Source of the DNA: Mucilaginibacter psychrotolerans | Lineage (GTDB): Bacteria; Bacteroidota; Bacteroidia; Sphingobacteriales; Sphingobacteriaceae | Length of the DNA stretch: 41,671 nucleotides | Direction: 5' to 3' | Assembly: GCF_004519315.1 (NCBI RefSeq) | Contig: NZ_SOZE01000045.1 | Span: 1-41,671 of the forward strand | Part shown: one piece after another, positions 16,088 through 24,069 of the stretch | Layout of the letters: each line of letters begins with the position of its first letter | Numbering within the stretch: position 1 is the stretch's first letter | Translations under genes and position numbers: made by a program | The notes under the pieces: model-generated | The model's database searches: none | Told to the model about the DNA's origin: nothing | Seen by the model: only the letters and a program-made list of their open reading frames with translations

Positions 16088-16325
16088 TAATGTGGTCAAA
16101 AATAGTTGGCGCTGCTTTCACATAAATTCCTATAGATTCTTTAATAAGCAAAAAAAACACGCTTACTGAGAGATATCGGTCATATTGTTTGTGGCTATTC
16201 CTTTCAATGGCTAAGAAAACTTATCTTAAAAAAAGCCAATTGAAATCGCTTTCAATTGGCTTGATACATTTAATTGATAATCAATACAGTTACAGAGGTT
16301 TCACCAACTATTTTTGACCACATTA
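16088..16325. mobile_element. MITE-like element with 22-bp perfect terminal inverted repeats
   Basis: A 22-bp sequence starting TAATGTGGTCAAAAATAG at 16088-16109 is found exactly inverted at 16304-16325. The 238-bp element has no coding capacity. Its ends start with TA, so a TA target duplication of the IS630/mariner type is possible, but no longer duplication is seen. Inside is a 12-bp hairpin (AGCCAATTGAAA-TCGC-TTTCAATTGGCT, about 16236-16263). It begins two bases after the terminator of the upstream gene. No matching transposase is in the window. Confidence 0.65.
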
Positions 16326-16360
16326 TCCTTTTTTTTTATTGGCCTATGTATAATGATACC

Positions 16361-16490
16361 TCCCGTTCCGGCACGGTCTCTCGATAGAGGACTCTGCGGT
16401 TTCAGCGCCGTGATGAATTTGAATATACGAAAAGCCGAAAAACGAAACTACCCGCCGCAGGGTCTTTTTTTCAAAGAGACCCTGCGGAGA
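16361..16490. repeat. Dispersed ~130-bp repeat, copy 2
   Basis: This is the best-preserved copy: GGCACGGTCTCTCGATAGAG, CTGCGGTTTCAGCGCCGTGA, ATATACGAAAA, then an 11-bp hairpin CCGCAGGGTCT ... AGACCCTGCGG at 16454-16487. It shows clear similarity to 14093-14225. A short frame at 16314-16601 is read through this repeat and is not a gene. A REP-like hairpin follows three bases later. Confidence 0.75.
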
Positions 16491-16493
16491 CGT

Positions 16494-16509
16494 CAAGTGT
16501 GGACACTTG
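16494..16509. repeat. Single REP-like hairpin
   Basis: CAAGTGTGGACACTTG is identical to the core of the GG-oriented hairpins flanking the RAYT gene and is followed by CCGAAGCGGAGG, a variant of their G-rich foot. Confidence 0.75.
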
Positions 16510-16575
16510 CCGAAGCGGAGGGCATCAATTCAAGTTCATCTTTCATACCTAATGCGCCCCTTCACAGTGCTAAAA

Positions 16576-16992
16576 CTAATCAAAAGGGTCTTTCTTTTTA
16601 GCACACAAGCTGCGCAGGTAAACTAAAGCATTATATAGCCGCTCTGCATCTTTTTCTGTTTCCATATAAATAACCATACCAGAAAGGGTACTGCCATCCG
16701 TAGATAAAGTTACGCGGATATAACCCGGCTTATTCACAAGCATTATACCTTTATCCTGCTTAACCACGTAAGGATCGTTACATATTGTTTGGGATAGATC
16801 AAACAGGTTATAAGTTTTTTTTGATGACACAACAGTTCCGTCTTTTGTCGCTGTTATGCCCGATTTTGCAAATTGAGCAGCCGTAGCCATTTTATCATTA
16901 ATATATTTTACCGTTTCATCAAAACTCATGTTTTGGGCTTTTACGGTAAAAGTTGTTATGGATAGTAATAGAATGAATAAAGTTTTTTTCAT
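16576..16992 (-). CDS. Small exported protein, unknown family (intact paralogue)
   Basis: The 138-residue protein has a signal peptide (MKKTLFILLLSITTFTVKAQ) and a mature part that begins with FDETVKYINDKM and ends in a YNALVYLRSL helix followed by KKKDPFD. I do not recognise the family. Two decayed relatives lie close by on the same strand: 17077-17205 keeps the start, and 18353-18977 keeps both ends (ETINYINQ; AILRLKELDNEEKDPFLDK). The shared plan is signal peptide, E-T-hydrophobic helix, beta-rich middle and a terminal K-D-P-F. It probably acts in the periplasm or at the surface; nothing shows what it binds. Confidence 0.75.
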   Translation of the reverse strand: MKKTLFILLLSITTFTVKAQNMSFDETVKYINDKMATAAQFAKSGITATKDGTVVSSKKTYNLFDLSQTICNDPYVVKQDKGIMLVNKPGYIRVTLSTDGSTLSGMVIYMETEKDAERLYNALVYLRSLCAKKKDPFD

Positions 16993-17076
16993 GAATGAGC
17001 GGGTTTAAAATTTTTCGGGCTTTTAATAAATAATAAATTGATGATATATTATTATTTTGCGCAGGTAAAATAAAAT

Positions 17077-17205
17077 TCATTTGGCGAAACCTGTTAAACA
17101 TTTCTCCAGTTTCTCTTTCAGCCACGCAATGGTTTATTCCTTGGTTTGCGGCTTCAGGCTGGCAGTTAGCAGCAGCAAACCTATCAGGGTAAGTAGTTTT
17201 TTCAT
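17077..17205 (-). pseudogene. Truncated relic of the small exported protein family
   Basis: From the ATG at 17205 the frame reads MKKLLTLIGLLLLTASLKPQTKE, then TAA (17134-17136), then TIAWLKEKLEKCLTGFAK and TGA. Across the stop codon the sequence continues as the usual E-T-I start of the mature protein, so the TAA probably replaced a sense codon. After about 18 more codons the match is lost. It is too short to be a functional gene. Confidence 0.6.
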
Positions 17206-17225
17206 ATTGTGATGATCAGGTTAAT

Positions 17226-17783
17226 TTAATTTATTTTAATATAAATATACATGGCGATGTTTTTTGGGCGGGTTTCAGTACCTACGCCAAAAACAGCATA
17301 GTCTTTTTGTGCTGCCGCAACATACCTGTTTTTTTCATTATGTTCCTTCGGGTGCGCTTTTAAACCATCGGCTGTCCAACGCCTCTCCGCATTGTCTGGG
17401 TAGCCATAACCACCAAGGTAACCCGCCTCGCCTGTCCAGCCGTGGCTATGCGGCCCTACTGTATCAGGCTGATATTGGCCCGCCTGCCTGCCATCAGGTT
17501 TAATCTTATCATCATTCCGGCCATAGTTAAGCCCGCGTAAAAACATGCCCCTTGCATCGGGCGCGTTAATAATACCGGCAAAGAGGTGCAGTTTGCTGCC
17601 TTTAATGGCGCGGCCATCGGCCAGTATCCAGCCATCGCCATTTAATTTTTGAAACTGATCGGGAGGTAAAATAGAATATTTAACATCGCCAAGGCCGCTT
17701 GCCGGGCTTTCGTTGCGTTGGGTAAAGGCATATGCTGTAAGAATCAGCCCGAGTACAGATACAGCTAAAATTATTTTTTTCAT
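17226..17783 (-). CDS. Exported protein with phage tail-collar-like C-terminal domain
   Basis: The 185-residue protein has an N-terminal membrane or signal segment (MKKIILAVSVLGLILTAYAF) and then a tail-fibre or collar-like domain. Features are DGWILADGRAIKGSKL (50-65), DARGMFLRGLNYGRND (76-91), a His-rich patch VGPHSHGWTG, and the end ETRPKNIAMYIYIKIN. The R-P-x-N-x-A hydrophobic ending is typical of phage tail-fibre tips. No other phage gene is present, so this is a chromosomal exported version rather than part of a prophage. It lies in a minus-strand cluster of small exported proteins, 31 bp downstream of the next. Its function is unknown; surface binding is a guess. Confidence 0.75.
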   Translation of the reverse strand: MKKIILAVSVLGLILTAYAFTQRNESPASGLGDVKYSILPPDQFQKLNGDGWILADGRAIKGSKLHLFAGIINAPDARGMFLRGLNYGRNDDKIKPDGRQAGQYQPDTVGPHSHGWTGEAGYLGGYGYPDNAERRWTADGLKAHPKEHNEKNRYVAAAQKDYAVFGVGTETRPKNIAMYIYIKIN

Positions 17784-17814
17784 CTGATTGAATGATAAGG
17801 TTAAGAATTGAACT

Positions 17815-18240
17815 TTATTGACAGATATAGCTATAAGGAATCATTTTTACGTGATGACCTTGCTGCTTTTCGTTTGCGATCTTCTCGTCCATGGCGTCCT
17901 GCGCTTCCTGGTGGGTCAAAAAGCTTTTGCTATAAAGCCCCTTCGTTGATGCTACATTGTTACGGCCGCCAAATTTTTCTTCATTGTTGTAAGCCGCAAG
18001 ATATTTGGCAAATCCAGCCTCGGCATTCCCCCAAAAGCGGCTTTCTTCTTTACATTCAGGATAAGGCGGCTGATAAATGATCTGACTAATCAATGCCGTG
18101 TGAGATTCCGGGTAGACACCGCTCACATACACAAAGCCGTAAGTCCCCTTATCGCCCGCTTTTTCTATTTTATTTTTAAAGCTTAAAATTGGCAATATTG
18201 CTGCCAATGCCAAGCAGGTTAACAAGTGTTTAAATTTCAT
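17815..18240 (-). CDS. Small exported protein, unknown function
   Basis: The 141-residue protein has a signal peptide (MKFKHLLTCLALAAILPILSF). Its mature part includes TYGFVYVSGVYPESHTALISQ and a C-terminal SFLTHQEAQDAMDEKIANEK helix. One cysteine lies in the mature N-terminal half and one near the end (SYICQ). I do not recognise the family. It is encoded 31 bp upstream of the tail-collar-like gene on the same strand and may be transcribed with it. Confidence 0.7.
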   Translation of the reverse strand: MKFKHLLTCLALAAILPILSFKNKIEKAGDKGTYGFVYVSGVYPESHTALISQIIYQPPYPECKEESRFWGNAEAGFAKYLAAYNNEEKFGGRNNVASTKGLYSKSFLTHQEAQDAMDEKIANEKQQGHHVKMIPYSYICQ

Positions 18241-18352
18241 GGTGATGTAATTTTAATATTTAGTTACTAAAAGAGTTTTGTGCTCTTGCTTTATTATTAT
18301 CGCTACCAATAGTAATATATTTTTTAATGTGGCTAAATTTGATCAGTTGCCG

Positions 18353-18977
18353 TTATTTATCCAAAAACGGATCTTTTTCCTCGTTGTCAAGTTCTTTTAA
18401 TCGTAGGATGGCATTTTTTTAATCTTGTAAAATTGTTAATATTATCGGTCGCTTATCTGAAAATAAATCCGGAATCTGGTTCAGTGGTTGATTTGCTTAT
18501 TGACTTTCTTTCACCAAGCCCATCAGTGTAATACACTCTCCAATCTTGAGTTAATGCGACAGATGTACCAGGAAGTTCTACTACTAAGTTTATTACAGGT
18601 GACGAGGAATGAAACCAAACGCTCTTTTTAATTTCAACAACCTTCTTAAAGCTGATATTGCTATATGACAGCACGTTGTTTGCCAATTATTTACCATTAG
18701 AATCGTAAACTACATCTCCCAGGGTAACTGAGTATTTTTTAGTTGCATAGTCATAGCTTAAAGCCGCGCCATACATAGGCTTGTAATAGACAATCTTTTC
18801 CATATCTGTAAAATTATTATACCGGCCATCTGTAAATTTCAGCTCTAACCCGCAAGCTTCTTCTAATATTTGATTGATGTAATTTATGGTTTCAGCGCGC
18901 GTAGGTTTGGCAGTTTGTGCCTGGCTCGTGAACAACGCGGTTACAATAAGAACAATAGAAAGTAAAAGTTTTTTCAT
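18353..18977 (-). pseudogene. Decayed member of the small exported protein family (two stops and one frameshift)
   Basis: The frame starts with a signal peptide (MKKLLLSIVLIVTALFTSQAQ) and ETINYINQ, as in the intact relative at 16576-16992. TAA at 18687-18689 interrupts it after DSNGK. The same frame continues with ANNVLSYSNISFKKVVEIKK to a second TAA at 18453-18455 and then NINNFTRLKK. Removing one base from the seven-T run at 18414-18420 restores KNAILRLKELDNEEKDPFLDK and a stop at 18353, the family's expected ending. Three separate lesions make a sequencing slip unlikely. Gene finders would show it as two unrelated small genes. Confidence 0.72.
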
Positions 18978-19030
18978 GATATAACTATGAATATTGTTTA
19001 CCTCACTAAATAATACAAAAAACCGAGCAA

Positions 19031-19058
19031 AAAAAATACCCGTTTACGGGTATTTTTT
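19031..19058. terminator. Strong hairpin between divergent genes
   Basis: AAAAAATACCCG-TTTA-CGGGTATTTTTT is a perfect 12-bp stem with T-runs on both strands. It lies between a minus-strand pseudogene (start 18977) and a plus-strand regulator (start 19119), where no transcript is expected to end. It may stop antisense read-through or attenuate one of the two. The sequence TAAATTTTG just after it could be the regulator's promoter. Confidence 0.6.
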
Positions 19059-19118
19059 AGCGTAAATTTTGAATGAACATCAAATAATATTGTTATTTTA
19101 GTAACAACCGCTCTTATC

Positions 19119-19799
19119 ATGATTAAAAACGACTACACTAGCATCATATCCCAAAGTATTGGCGAAATTGTTTTAATAGCTGATAAATTACCCGGCGTTG
19201 TTATCATCCATGACCTACGCGACTGGTCTGTCGCCTGGATGTCGAAACGGGGGTTGGATCTGCTCGGTATAACGCTGTCTGAGGTTACTACTATAACATC
19301 AGCAGAATATTTCGCACGTTATTTTAACAGCGAAGACACAAATGAATCTGTACCTAAAATATTGGGGCTGCTTCAAAAAAATAATGACGGCGACTTTTGT
19401 ACGTATTTTCAACAAGTTCGCTTTAGTATCCCTGATGATTATAATTGGTATATGAATGGTTGTAAAATACTTGCCAATGATAACGAGGGAAAACCGCTAT
19501 TAACAATTACGTTGGCATTGCCCATTGATGCTATGCACCACATGACAACTAAAGCATCGAGGCTGCTTGAAGAAAATAATTTTTTGCGGCGAAATTTCCA
19601 GTTATTCTCGAGCTTAAGTAAACGCGAATGTACTGTTTTAAAATTATTGGCATTAGGAAAAAGCTCGACTGAAACGGCTAATGAGCTCTTTATTGCCATT
19701 GGTACAGTGGAGACGCACCGCAAAAACATCAGACGCAAATTAAAAACAAGTGATTATTACGAGTTGTGCCAATTTGCGAGAGCTTTTGATTTAATATAA
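19119..19799 (+). CDS. PAS-LuxR transcriptional regulator
   Basis: The 226-residue cytoplasmic protein has an N-terminal PAS-like sensor part (about 20-140, including VVIIHDLRDWSVAWMSKRGLDLLG). A C-terminal LuxR/GerE helix-turn-helix covers about 163-220 (LSKRECTVLKLLALGKSS, then IGTVETHRKNIRRKLKTSD). No receiver domain or phosphorylation site is seen, so it probably senses a ligand directly. It is divergent from the cluster of small exported proteins and may control them; this is inference from position. It is followed by about 480 bp without a gene. Confidence 0.82.
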   Translation: MIKNDYTSIISQSIGEIVLIADKLPGVVIIHDLRDWSVAWMSKRGLDLLGITLSEVTTITSAEYFARYFNSEDTNESVPKILGLLQKNNDGDFCTYFQQVRFSIPDDYNWYMNGCKILANDNEGKPLLTITLALPIDAMHHMTTKASRLLEENNFLRRNFQLFSSLSKRECTVLKLLALGKSSTETANELFIAIGTVETHRKNIRRKLKTSDYYELCQFARAFDLI

Positions 19800-20276
19800 A
19801 ATAGCGACATAGCTTGCCTGAGGAGGCTATTTACTTAAATTAACACATATCAAATGAATACCTAACCCAACTTTGCATGCAGGATCAAAAACAAAATTTA
19901 ACAAATAAACGCGGTAGCTCATTGTTGCCCGGAGTGATCATTATTCATCGAATGCCAGGCTTTAGCCTTGAGTAAATGTACCACTCTGGCGTGAGATGAC
20001 GTGCGGGGCGGGCGGGTAAAGGCTTCTCGTGCCAAACCCACCAAGGCAAACACTCGGCAATCATGTTTTTTAGCCTGTGGTCGGTTTTATCCTCACACCA
20101 CTCCGATTATCTCCCCGCACCGTCTCTCGAAAGAGCACACTTCGCTTCGGCCTGTAAATAGTTCTAAATAACGAAATCACTCGCCGGAGGCGCATTTTTC
20201 AAAGAGGCCCTGCGGGGGGGAAATATCTTAATAAACATTCAACCCCCGCTACGTATATTAGCCTAACCCTTTCATT
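19800..20276. other. Gene-free region with a decayed copy of the ~130-bp repeat
   Basis: 20115-20223 keeps CCGCACCGTCTCTCGAAAGAG, an AACGAAATCAC block and TTTTTCAAAGAGGCCCTGCGG of the repeat found at 14093 and 16361, while its middle has diverged. The rest of the segment holds no open frame that resembles a gene. Confidence 0.55.
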
Positions 20277-21260
20277 ATGAAACCCAAAAATCACCTCAGT
20301 TTTTTCACCGCCGGTATATTTTTGCTCGTTACGCTACCCATATCCGGCTTTAACACGCCTAACCCTACGGCCACTAAAGCCGACGATTGGTGCAACAGGC
20401 CGCCCCGCCCGGGACTGGAAAAGTTTAAGGAAATCAAAACCTCCAGGCCATGGTTTAAGGTTTATGCTATAGGGCATGATACCTATGCCATAGATGAGCC
20501 TTATAATTGGGAGGAAACGATAGGTTACCTGATACTGGGTAAGGATAAAGCACTGTTGTTCGACACGGGCATGGGGCTGGATACGATTTCATTATTGGTG
20601 AAGGAACTGACTAAGCTGCCGGTTATAGTACTCAATTCGCATACGCATCCCGATCATATTGGCGGTAACCACGAGTTTAGCAACGTCCTGGCTATGGATA
20701 CCCGGTACACCCGCAGCAATGCCGCTAAGGGTTACGCGCACAACGACGTAAAATGGGAGGTTGCCCCGGCTTCATTTTGTTTAGCCCGCTTACCAAAACA
20801 GGATACCGCCCGTTATGCTATCAAACCTTTTAAGGTGTCGCGCTTTATTAAAAGCAAGGAGGTGATTGATTTGGGACAAAGGAAGCTACAGGTAATTGCC
20901 ACTCCCGGGCATACACCAGATGCGATATGCCTTTACGACGCCCGGGCGGGCTATTTATGGTGCGGCGATAGCTTTTACGAAGGGCCAATTTTACTTTCTT
21001 CGGACGGTACCGACCTGAAAGCCTATCAGCAAAGCATCAACAAAATGGCCCGCCTGGCCGCAAAAGCAAAATGGGTATTACCCGCCCATAACCTCCCAAT
21101 GGCCCAGCCCGCGCTCTTGATAGAGGCCGCAAAAGAATTTAACCTAATAGCCTCGGGCGCGAAGAAAGGCAAGCCGGGAGAGGACCATACATTGACGTTT
21201 ACTTACGACAAATTTTCGTACCAGATTGGTGAAAAGTTTATGCAGCAATTAGGAAGATAA
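20277..21260 (+). CDS. Exported metallo-beta-lactamase-fold hydrolase
   Basis: The 327-residue protein has a signal peptide (to about residue 25, ending near SGFNTP) and a complete MBL fold. Zinc ligands are His122, His124, Asp126 and His127 (SHTHPDHIGG), His212 (TPGHT), Asp231 (WCGDSF) and His271 (PAHNLP). The HxHxDH motif with both metal sites complete fits a broad hydrolase class such as glyoxalase II-like or lactonase enzymes rather than a proven antibiotic lactamase. It would work in the periplasm. It is a single gene in plus orientation, and its substrate cannot be told from the sequence. Confidence 0.87.
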   Translation: MKPKNHLSFFTAGIFLLVTLPISGFNTPNPTATKADDWCNRPPRPGLEKFKEIKTSRPWFKVYAIGHDTYAIDEPYNWEETIGYLILGKDKALLFDTGMGLDTISLLVKELTKLPVIVLNSHTHPDHIGGNHEFSNVLAMDTRYTRSNAAKGYAHNDVKWEVAPASFCLARLPKQDTARYAIKPFKVSRFIKSKEVIDLGQRKLQVIATPGHTPDAICLYDARAGYLWCGDSFYEGPILLSSDGTDLKAYQQSINKMARLAAKAKWVLPAHNLPMAQPALLIEAAKEFNLIASGAKKGKPGEDHTLTFTYDKFSYQIGEKFMQQLGR

Positions 21261-21501
21261 ATTCAGCTGTGCATATTCTCTCATCTATACATCTAAAACT
21301 GGAGTCCGTATCAAAAATAAATCCAGTGTTAAACAACAAAAATAAATTTGGTCAAGATAGGCTTTGTGCCCTTTGTGCTAAACGGCATGCCAATCTTTGC
21401 GGCCTTTGTGGTTCAATTTTACCACAAAGCCAAATCTAAAATGTATTGATGATACCGCCTCATCCACTCAAACTATCCGCCATCCCCCTTGTTATACCAT
21501 C

Positions 21502-21978
21502 ATGAAAACACCTAATGTAATATGGCAAACTGTGGGGCTGGGTGCTGTTGCGGGTATGCGGGCTACTATGGCACCCATGCTGGCCAGCCATTATTTGAGC
21601 AATCACCCCAATCCGGCATTGTCGGGCACGGCGCTGCGGTTTATACAGATGCCGGTTACTGCTGTAATTACCAAGCTGCTTTCTGTCGCCGAAATTGCGG
21701 GCGATAAACTACCCACCGCGCCGGATAGGATAGGCATGCCGCAGCTACTGGGGCGCGTGGTGTCGGGCGCTTTTGTTGGCGCAACCATATTCAAGGCCAA
21801 TCGCAAAAGTGTTATGGAAGGTATATTGTTAGGCGGGGCATCGGCATTGGCTGCTTCCTTCGCAAGTTTTTACCTGCGTAAGTTGGCCGATAAAATTCCG
21901 CACGTAAAAGACCCCGTTGTTGGCGCGGTAGAAGATGTGGTGGCCCTGGGCACGGGCTTGTCTATACTGCCGGGATAA
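21502..21978 (+). CDS. DUF4126-family membrane protein
   Basis: Starting at ATG 21502 (MKTPNVIWQTVGLGAVAGMR) the protein is 158 residues. Hydrophobic, glycine/alanine-rich segments lie at both ends (LGAVAGMRATMAPML; EDVVALGTGLSIL) and in the middle (VVSGAFVGATIF; ILLGGASALAASF), in the usual DUF4126 arrangement. The family is found in many bacteria and its function is unknown. An upstream start at 21397 would add 35 residues that look like intergenic sequence. It ends 1 bp before the stop of the convergent gene at 21980. Confidence 0.82.
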   Translation: MKTPNVIWQTVGLGAVAGMRATMAPMLASHYLSNHPNPALSGTALRFIQMPVTAVITKLLSVAEIAGDKLPTAPDRIGMPQLLGRVVSGAFVGATIFKANRKSVMEGILLGGASALAASFASFYLRKLADKIPHVKDPVVGAVEDVVALGTGLSILPG

Positions 21979-21979
21979 T

Positions 21980-22690
21980 TCAATTAGTTAAAGTAGCTGG
22001 CGTACGCTTATCGGGCGGCAGGGCTTGGTATTGCTTGTAACTATCGCTCAGGTAGGTTATCATGTTGAAGTCCTTGCGGTCGAAAACTTTCACGCTTGGC
22101 GTGTACAGGCTGATGAAGTTATCCAGTTCCTCGCCCTTAAGTGGCACGTATTTACCTATAGTTTCGGGCACAAAGAGCTCATGGATGCGGTCCATCGTAT
22201 CAAAATCATGCAGTTTTTTGTCCAGTTTGGCTTTGTCCCGCTCGCCTTTTTTCCAGTAATGTATGCGAAAAACTGCGCCACCATCTAAGTTGCCCATGCG
22301 GTCGCGGTGGTAAACCATCGTTTGGCCATGGTATTCCTTATCGTAATTTTTGAATTTCTTCGCCAAATCAGTACTAGTGATGTCCACCTGCTTAAGCTGT
22401 ATATTCTGAGGCAACATAAATATTTCGGTATTGCCAAGGCTGGTAACCACCGCGGTATCGTTGTAGTAGCCAAAGCTTTTGAACAAAACCAGGTCGCCAA
22501 GTTTGGCGGGAATAGAGAAATTGCCAGCTTTGTCCGACTGGGTGTTCTGCTTATTGCTCAGGTTCTCTATCCAGATATTGCTGAGGCCTAAACGCGTTTT
22601 ATCCTCAAACACGCGACCTTTGAATGTTCCCTGGGCTAGCGCAACCGAACAGGATAACAGGAGTGTGAAAATCAGCAGATATTTAGGCAT
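21980..22690 (-). CDS. Exported carboxypeptidase-regulatory-like domain protein
   Basis: The 236-residue protein has a signal peptide (MPKYLLIFTLLLSCSVALAQ). A CarboxypepD-regulatory-like beta-sandwich spans about 23-95 (GTFKGRVFEDKTRLGLSNIWI, DKAGNFSIPAKLGDLVLFKS), the type found at the start of Bacteroidota outer-membrane receptors. Here no TonB-dependent barrel follows; a 140-residue charged part takes its place (KFKNYDKEYHGQTMVYHRD, then a helical region). This stand-alone form is frequent in Sphingobacteriaceae and has no known function. Its stop lies next to that of the convergent DUF4126 gene. Confidence 0.82.
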   Translation of the reverse strand: MPKYLLIFTLLLSCSVALAQGTFKGRVFEDKTRLGLSNIWIENLSNKQNTQSDKAGNFSIPAKLGDLVLFKSFGYYNDTAVVTSLGNTEIFMLPQNIQLKQVDITSTDLAKKFKNYDKEYHGQTMVYHRDRMGNLDGGAVFRIHYWKKGERDKAKLDKKLHDFDTMDRIHELFVPETIGKYVPLKGEELDNFISLYTPSVKVFDRKDFNMITYLSDSYKQYQALPPDKRTPATLTN

Positions 22691-22915
22691 AGCCTAAAAG
22701 TATAAAAAAAGTAGCATGCTGATGACCTGTGCAGAGGATTTAACTAAATTTAACAATTAAAAGAGGCTCAGAATTAATGATTTTAACCTGACTTAATACA
22801 GAAAGAAATTTTTTTAACCCGGCTATTCTATTTAAGTAGTATATTTATTGGCAAAAAAAACGGAACATCCTTTTATTTTTGGTTACGCTGATACGCATTT
22901 ATACCCGAACCCATT

Positions 22916-23422
22916 TTGGAACAGAACTTAATTAACAACGGCTCGGCTTTGCCAGGTGGCGTACAAACACGGCAAGATTTGTATAATAGCTACGGAGGCA
23001 TGCTGCTTGGATACCTTTTTGAGGCTACCAAAAGCAAGCCCATTGCCGAGCAATACCTGGTTGATATTTTCAACGGGTTGCAGTTTACCGATATACAGGC
23101 TATGACCAAGCCAGGCATAAATACCTTTTGCCAATTGCAGGCAATTGCGCGTAAAAAGTTGGCCTCGCTTTCTGATGCTGTTGATGAATGCGCCGGGCCG
23201 GCTGCAGAGTCGAAAGCTCTGGCCGAGCAAAGCAACAAGTTTACAGATTTGATGGAGCCCGAGCAGCGCCGGGTATTTTGTGGTATTCATTATCATGGCA
23301 AAAGCACCGGCACCCTGGCAGCCGAGCTGAACAAAACAGAAGAGGCCATCAGGCGGATATTAAAAGAATCGTTCAACGTTATCAGGAACCAACGCAATGA
23401 TACAGCAGCAGTATATAGATAG
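22916..23422 (+). CDS. Divergent sigma-70-like factor
   Basis: The 168-residue protein has the size and layout of an ECF-type sigma factor: a helical region 2-like part (QDLYNSYGGMLLGYLFEATK at about 21-40), then a C-terminal region 4-like helix-turn-helix (STGTLAAELNKTEEAIRRILKESF at about 129-152). The region 2 sequence is poorly conserved, so promoter binding is uncertain. The start is a TTG at 22916; the next ATG (22998) would remove the first 27 residues. The gene overlaps the following one by 26 bp, and that protein looks like a membrane anti-sigma factor, which supports the call. Confidence 0.62.
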   Translation: MEQNLINNGSALPGGVQTRQDLYNSYGGMLLGYLFEATKSKPIAEQYLVDIFNGLQFTDIQAMTKPGINTFCQLQAIARKKLASLSDAVDECAGPAAESKALAEQSNKFTDLMEPEQRRVFCGIHYHGKSTGTLAAELNKTEEAIRRILKESFNVIRNQRNDTAAVYR

Positions 23423-23897
23423 TGGCATTTTAGAAGCCTATGTTACAGGCACTGCCACCGATGCTGAGGTGCGCGAGCTGATGTACATGAAAGCCCAATA
23501 CCCCGAGGTGAACTTCGCCCTCCAGCAACTGGAACTGGATATGGAACATATTGCCCAACACATGGCCATTGCCCCGCCGGCTGGTACTTGGAACAAGATA
23601 TCGGACACCATAGACGAACTCATCCTGCGGCCCGAGTTTAACCCCGGGCAGTTTCAACCCAACACAGGAGATAAGGGCTTTAAAGATCACCAAACAGATA
23701 ACGGCCCGCATTTTATAGAGGTGGAAGCGGAATCTAACCACATGAAGATCCATAAAAACTGGAAATGGGTTTTTGCTGCGGTATTTATTTTAGGCAAGAT
23801 TTTCCTCGGTTGCGCCATTTATTTTTACCTGGAGAACCGCCAGGCGCAGCAACAAGTGCAGGAACTCAAAACCGAGCTTAAACAACTGAAGAAATAG
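23397..23897 (+). CDS. Putative membrane anti-sigma factor
   Basis: The 166-residue protein has an N-terminal helical domain (SGILEAYVTGTATDAEVREL at about 9-28) of the kind that binds a sigma factor. A central linker leads to one membrane helix (WKWVFAAVFILGKIFLGCAIYF, about 117-138). The C-terminus is a short coiled coil (RQAQQQVQELKTELKQLKK). It starts inside the upstream sigma-like gene (26-bp overlap), so the two are translated together, as is usual for sigma/anti-sigma pairs. The C-terminus is too short to hold a periplasmic sensor domain, so the signal is unclear. Confidence 0.7.
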   Translation: MIQQQYIDSGILEAYVTGTATDAEVRELMYMKAQYPEVNFALQQLELDMEHIAQHMAIAPPAGTWNKISDTIDELILRPEFNPGQFQPNTGDKGFKDHQTDNGPHFIEVEAESNHMKIHKNWKWVFAAVFILGKIFLGCAIYFYLENRQAQQQVQELKTELKQLKK

Positions 23898-23923
23898 CAA
23901 ACGCAACAGCGTTTATATAAAAA

Positions 23924-23959
23924 AAAGCCGGTTGAAGCGCAAAAGCTTTAGTCGGCTTT
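23924..23959 (+). terminator. Probable terminator of the sigma/anti-sigma unit
   Basis: AAAGCCGGTTGAAGC and GCTTTAGTCGGCTTT pair into a 15-bp stem with three G:U pairs and a 6-nt loop, 26 bp after the stop codon. The T-run behind it is interrupted. Confidence 0.6.
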
Positions 23960-24069
23960 GCTGTTTTTACCAGGTAGATACTAGGTAAAAACAAAAAACG
24001 CCACCCTGCGCGAGGATGACGTTTCAAAAAGGTTCTAATCACTAATTGCTTTCTTGCCAAATCTGGGGA

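Noticed and set aside
16314..16601. 95-codon open frame
   Set aside because: It is read through the 130-bp repeat and a REP hairpin; its peptide resembles the repeat-derived tail of arr, not a protein family.
17226..17783. Prophage remnant
   Set aside because: Only one tail-collar-like gene is present and it has a signal peptide; no other phage gene, integrase or attachment site is seen.
18453..18686. Independent 77-codon gene starting with TTG
   Set aside because: It is in the same frame as the preceding exported-protein gene and separated only by a TAA, so it is the middle of one pseudogene.
20277..21260. Antibiotic-resistance metallo-beta-lactamase
   Set aside because: The fold and zinc ligands are there, but these are shared by many hydrolases and no subclass-specific signature was evident.
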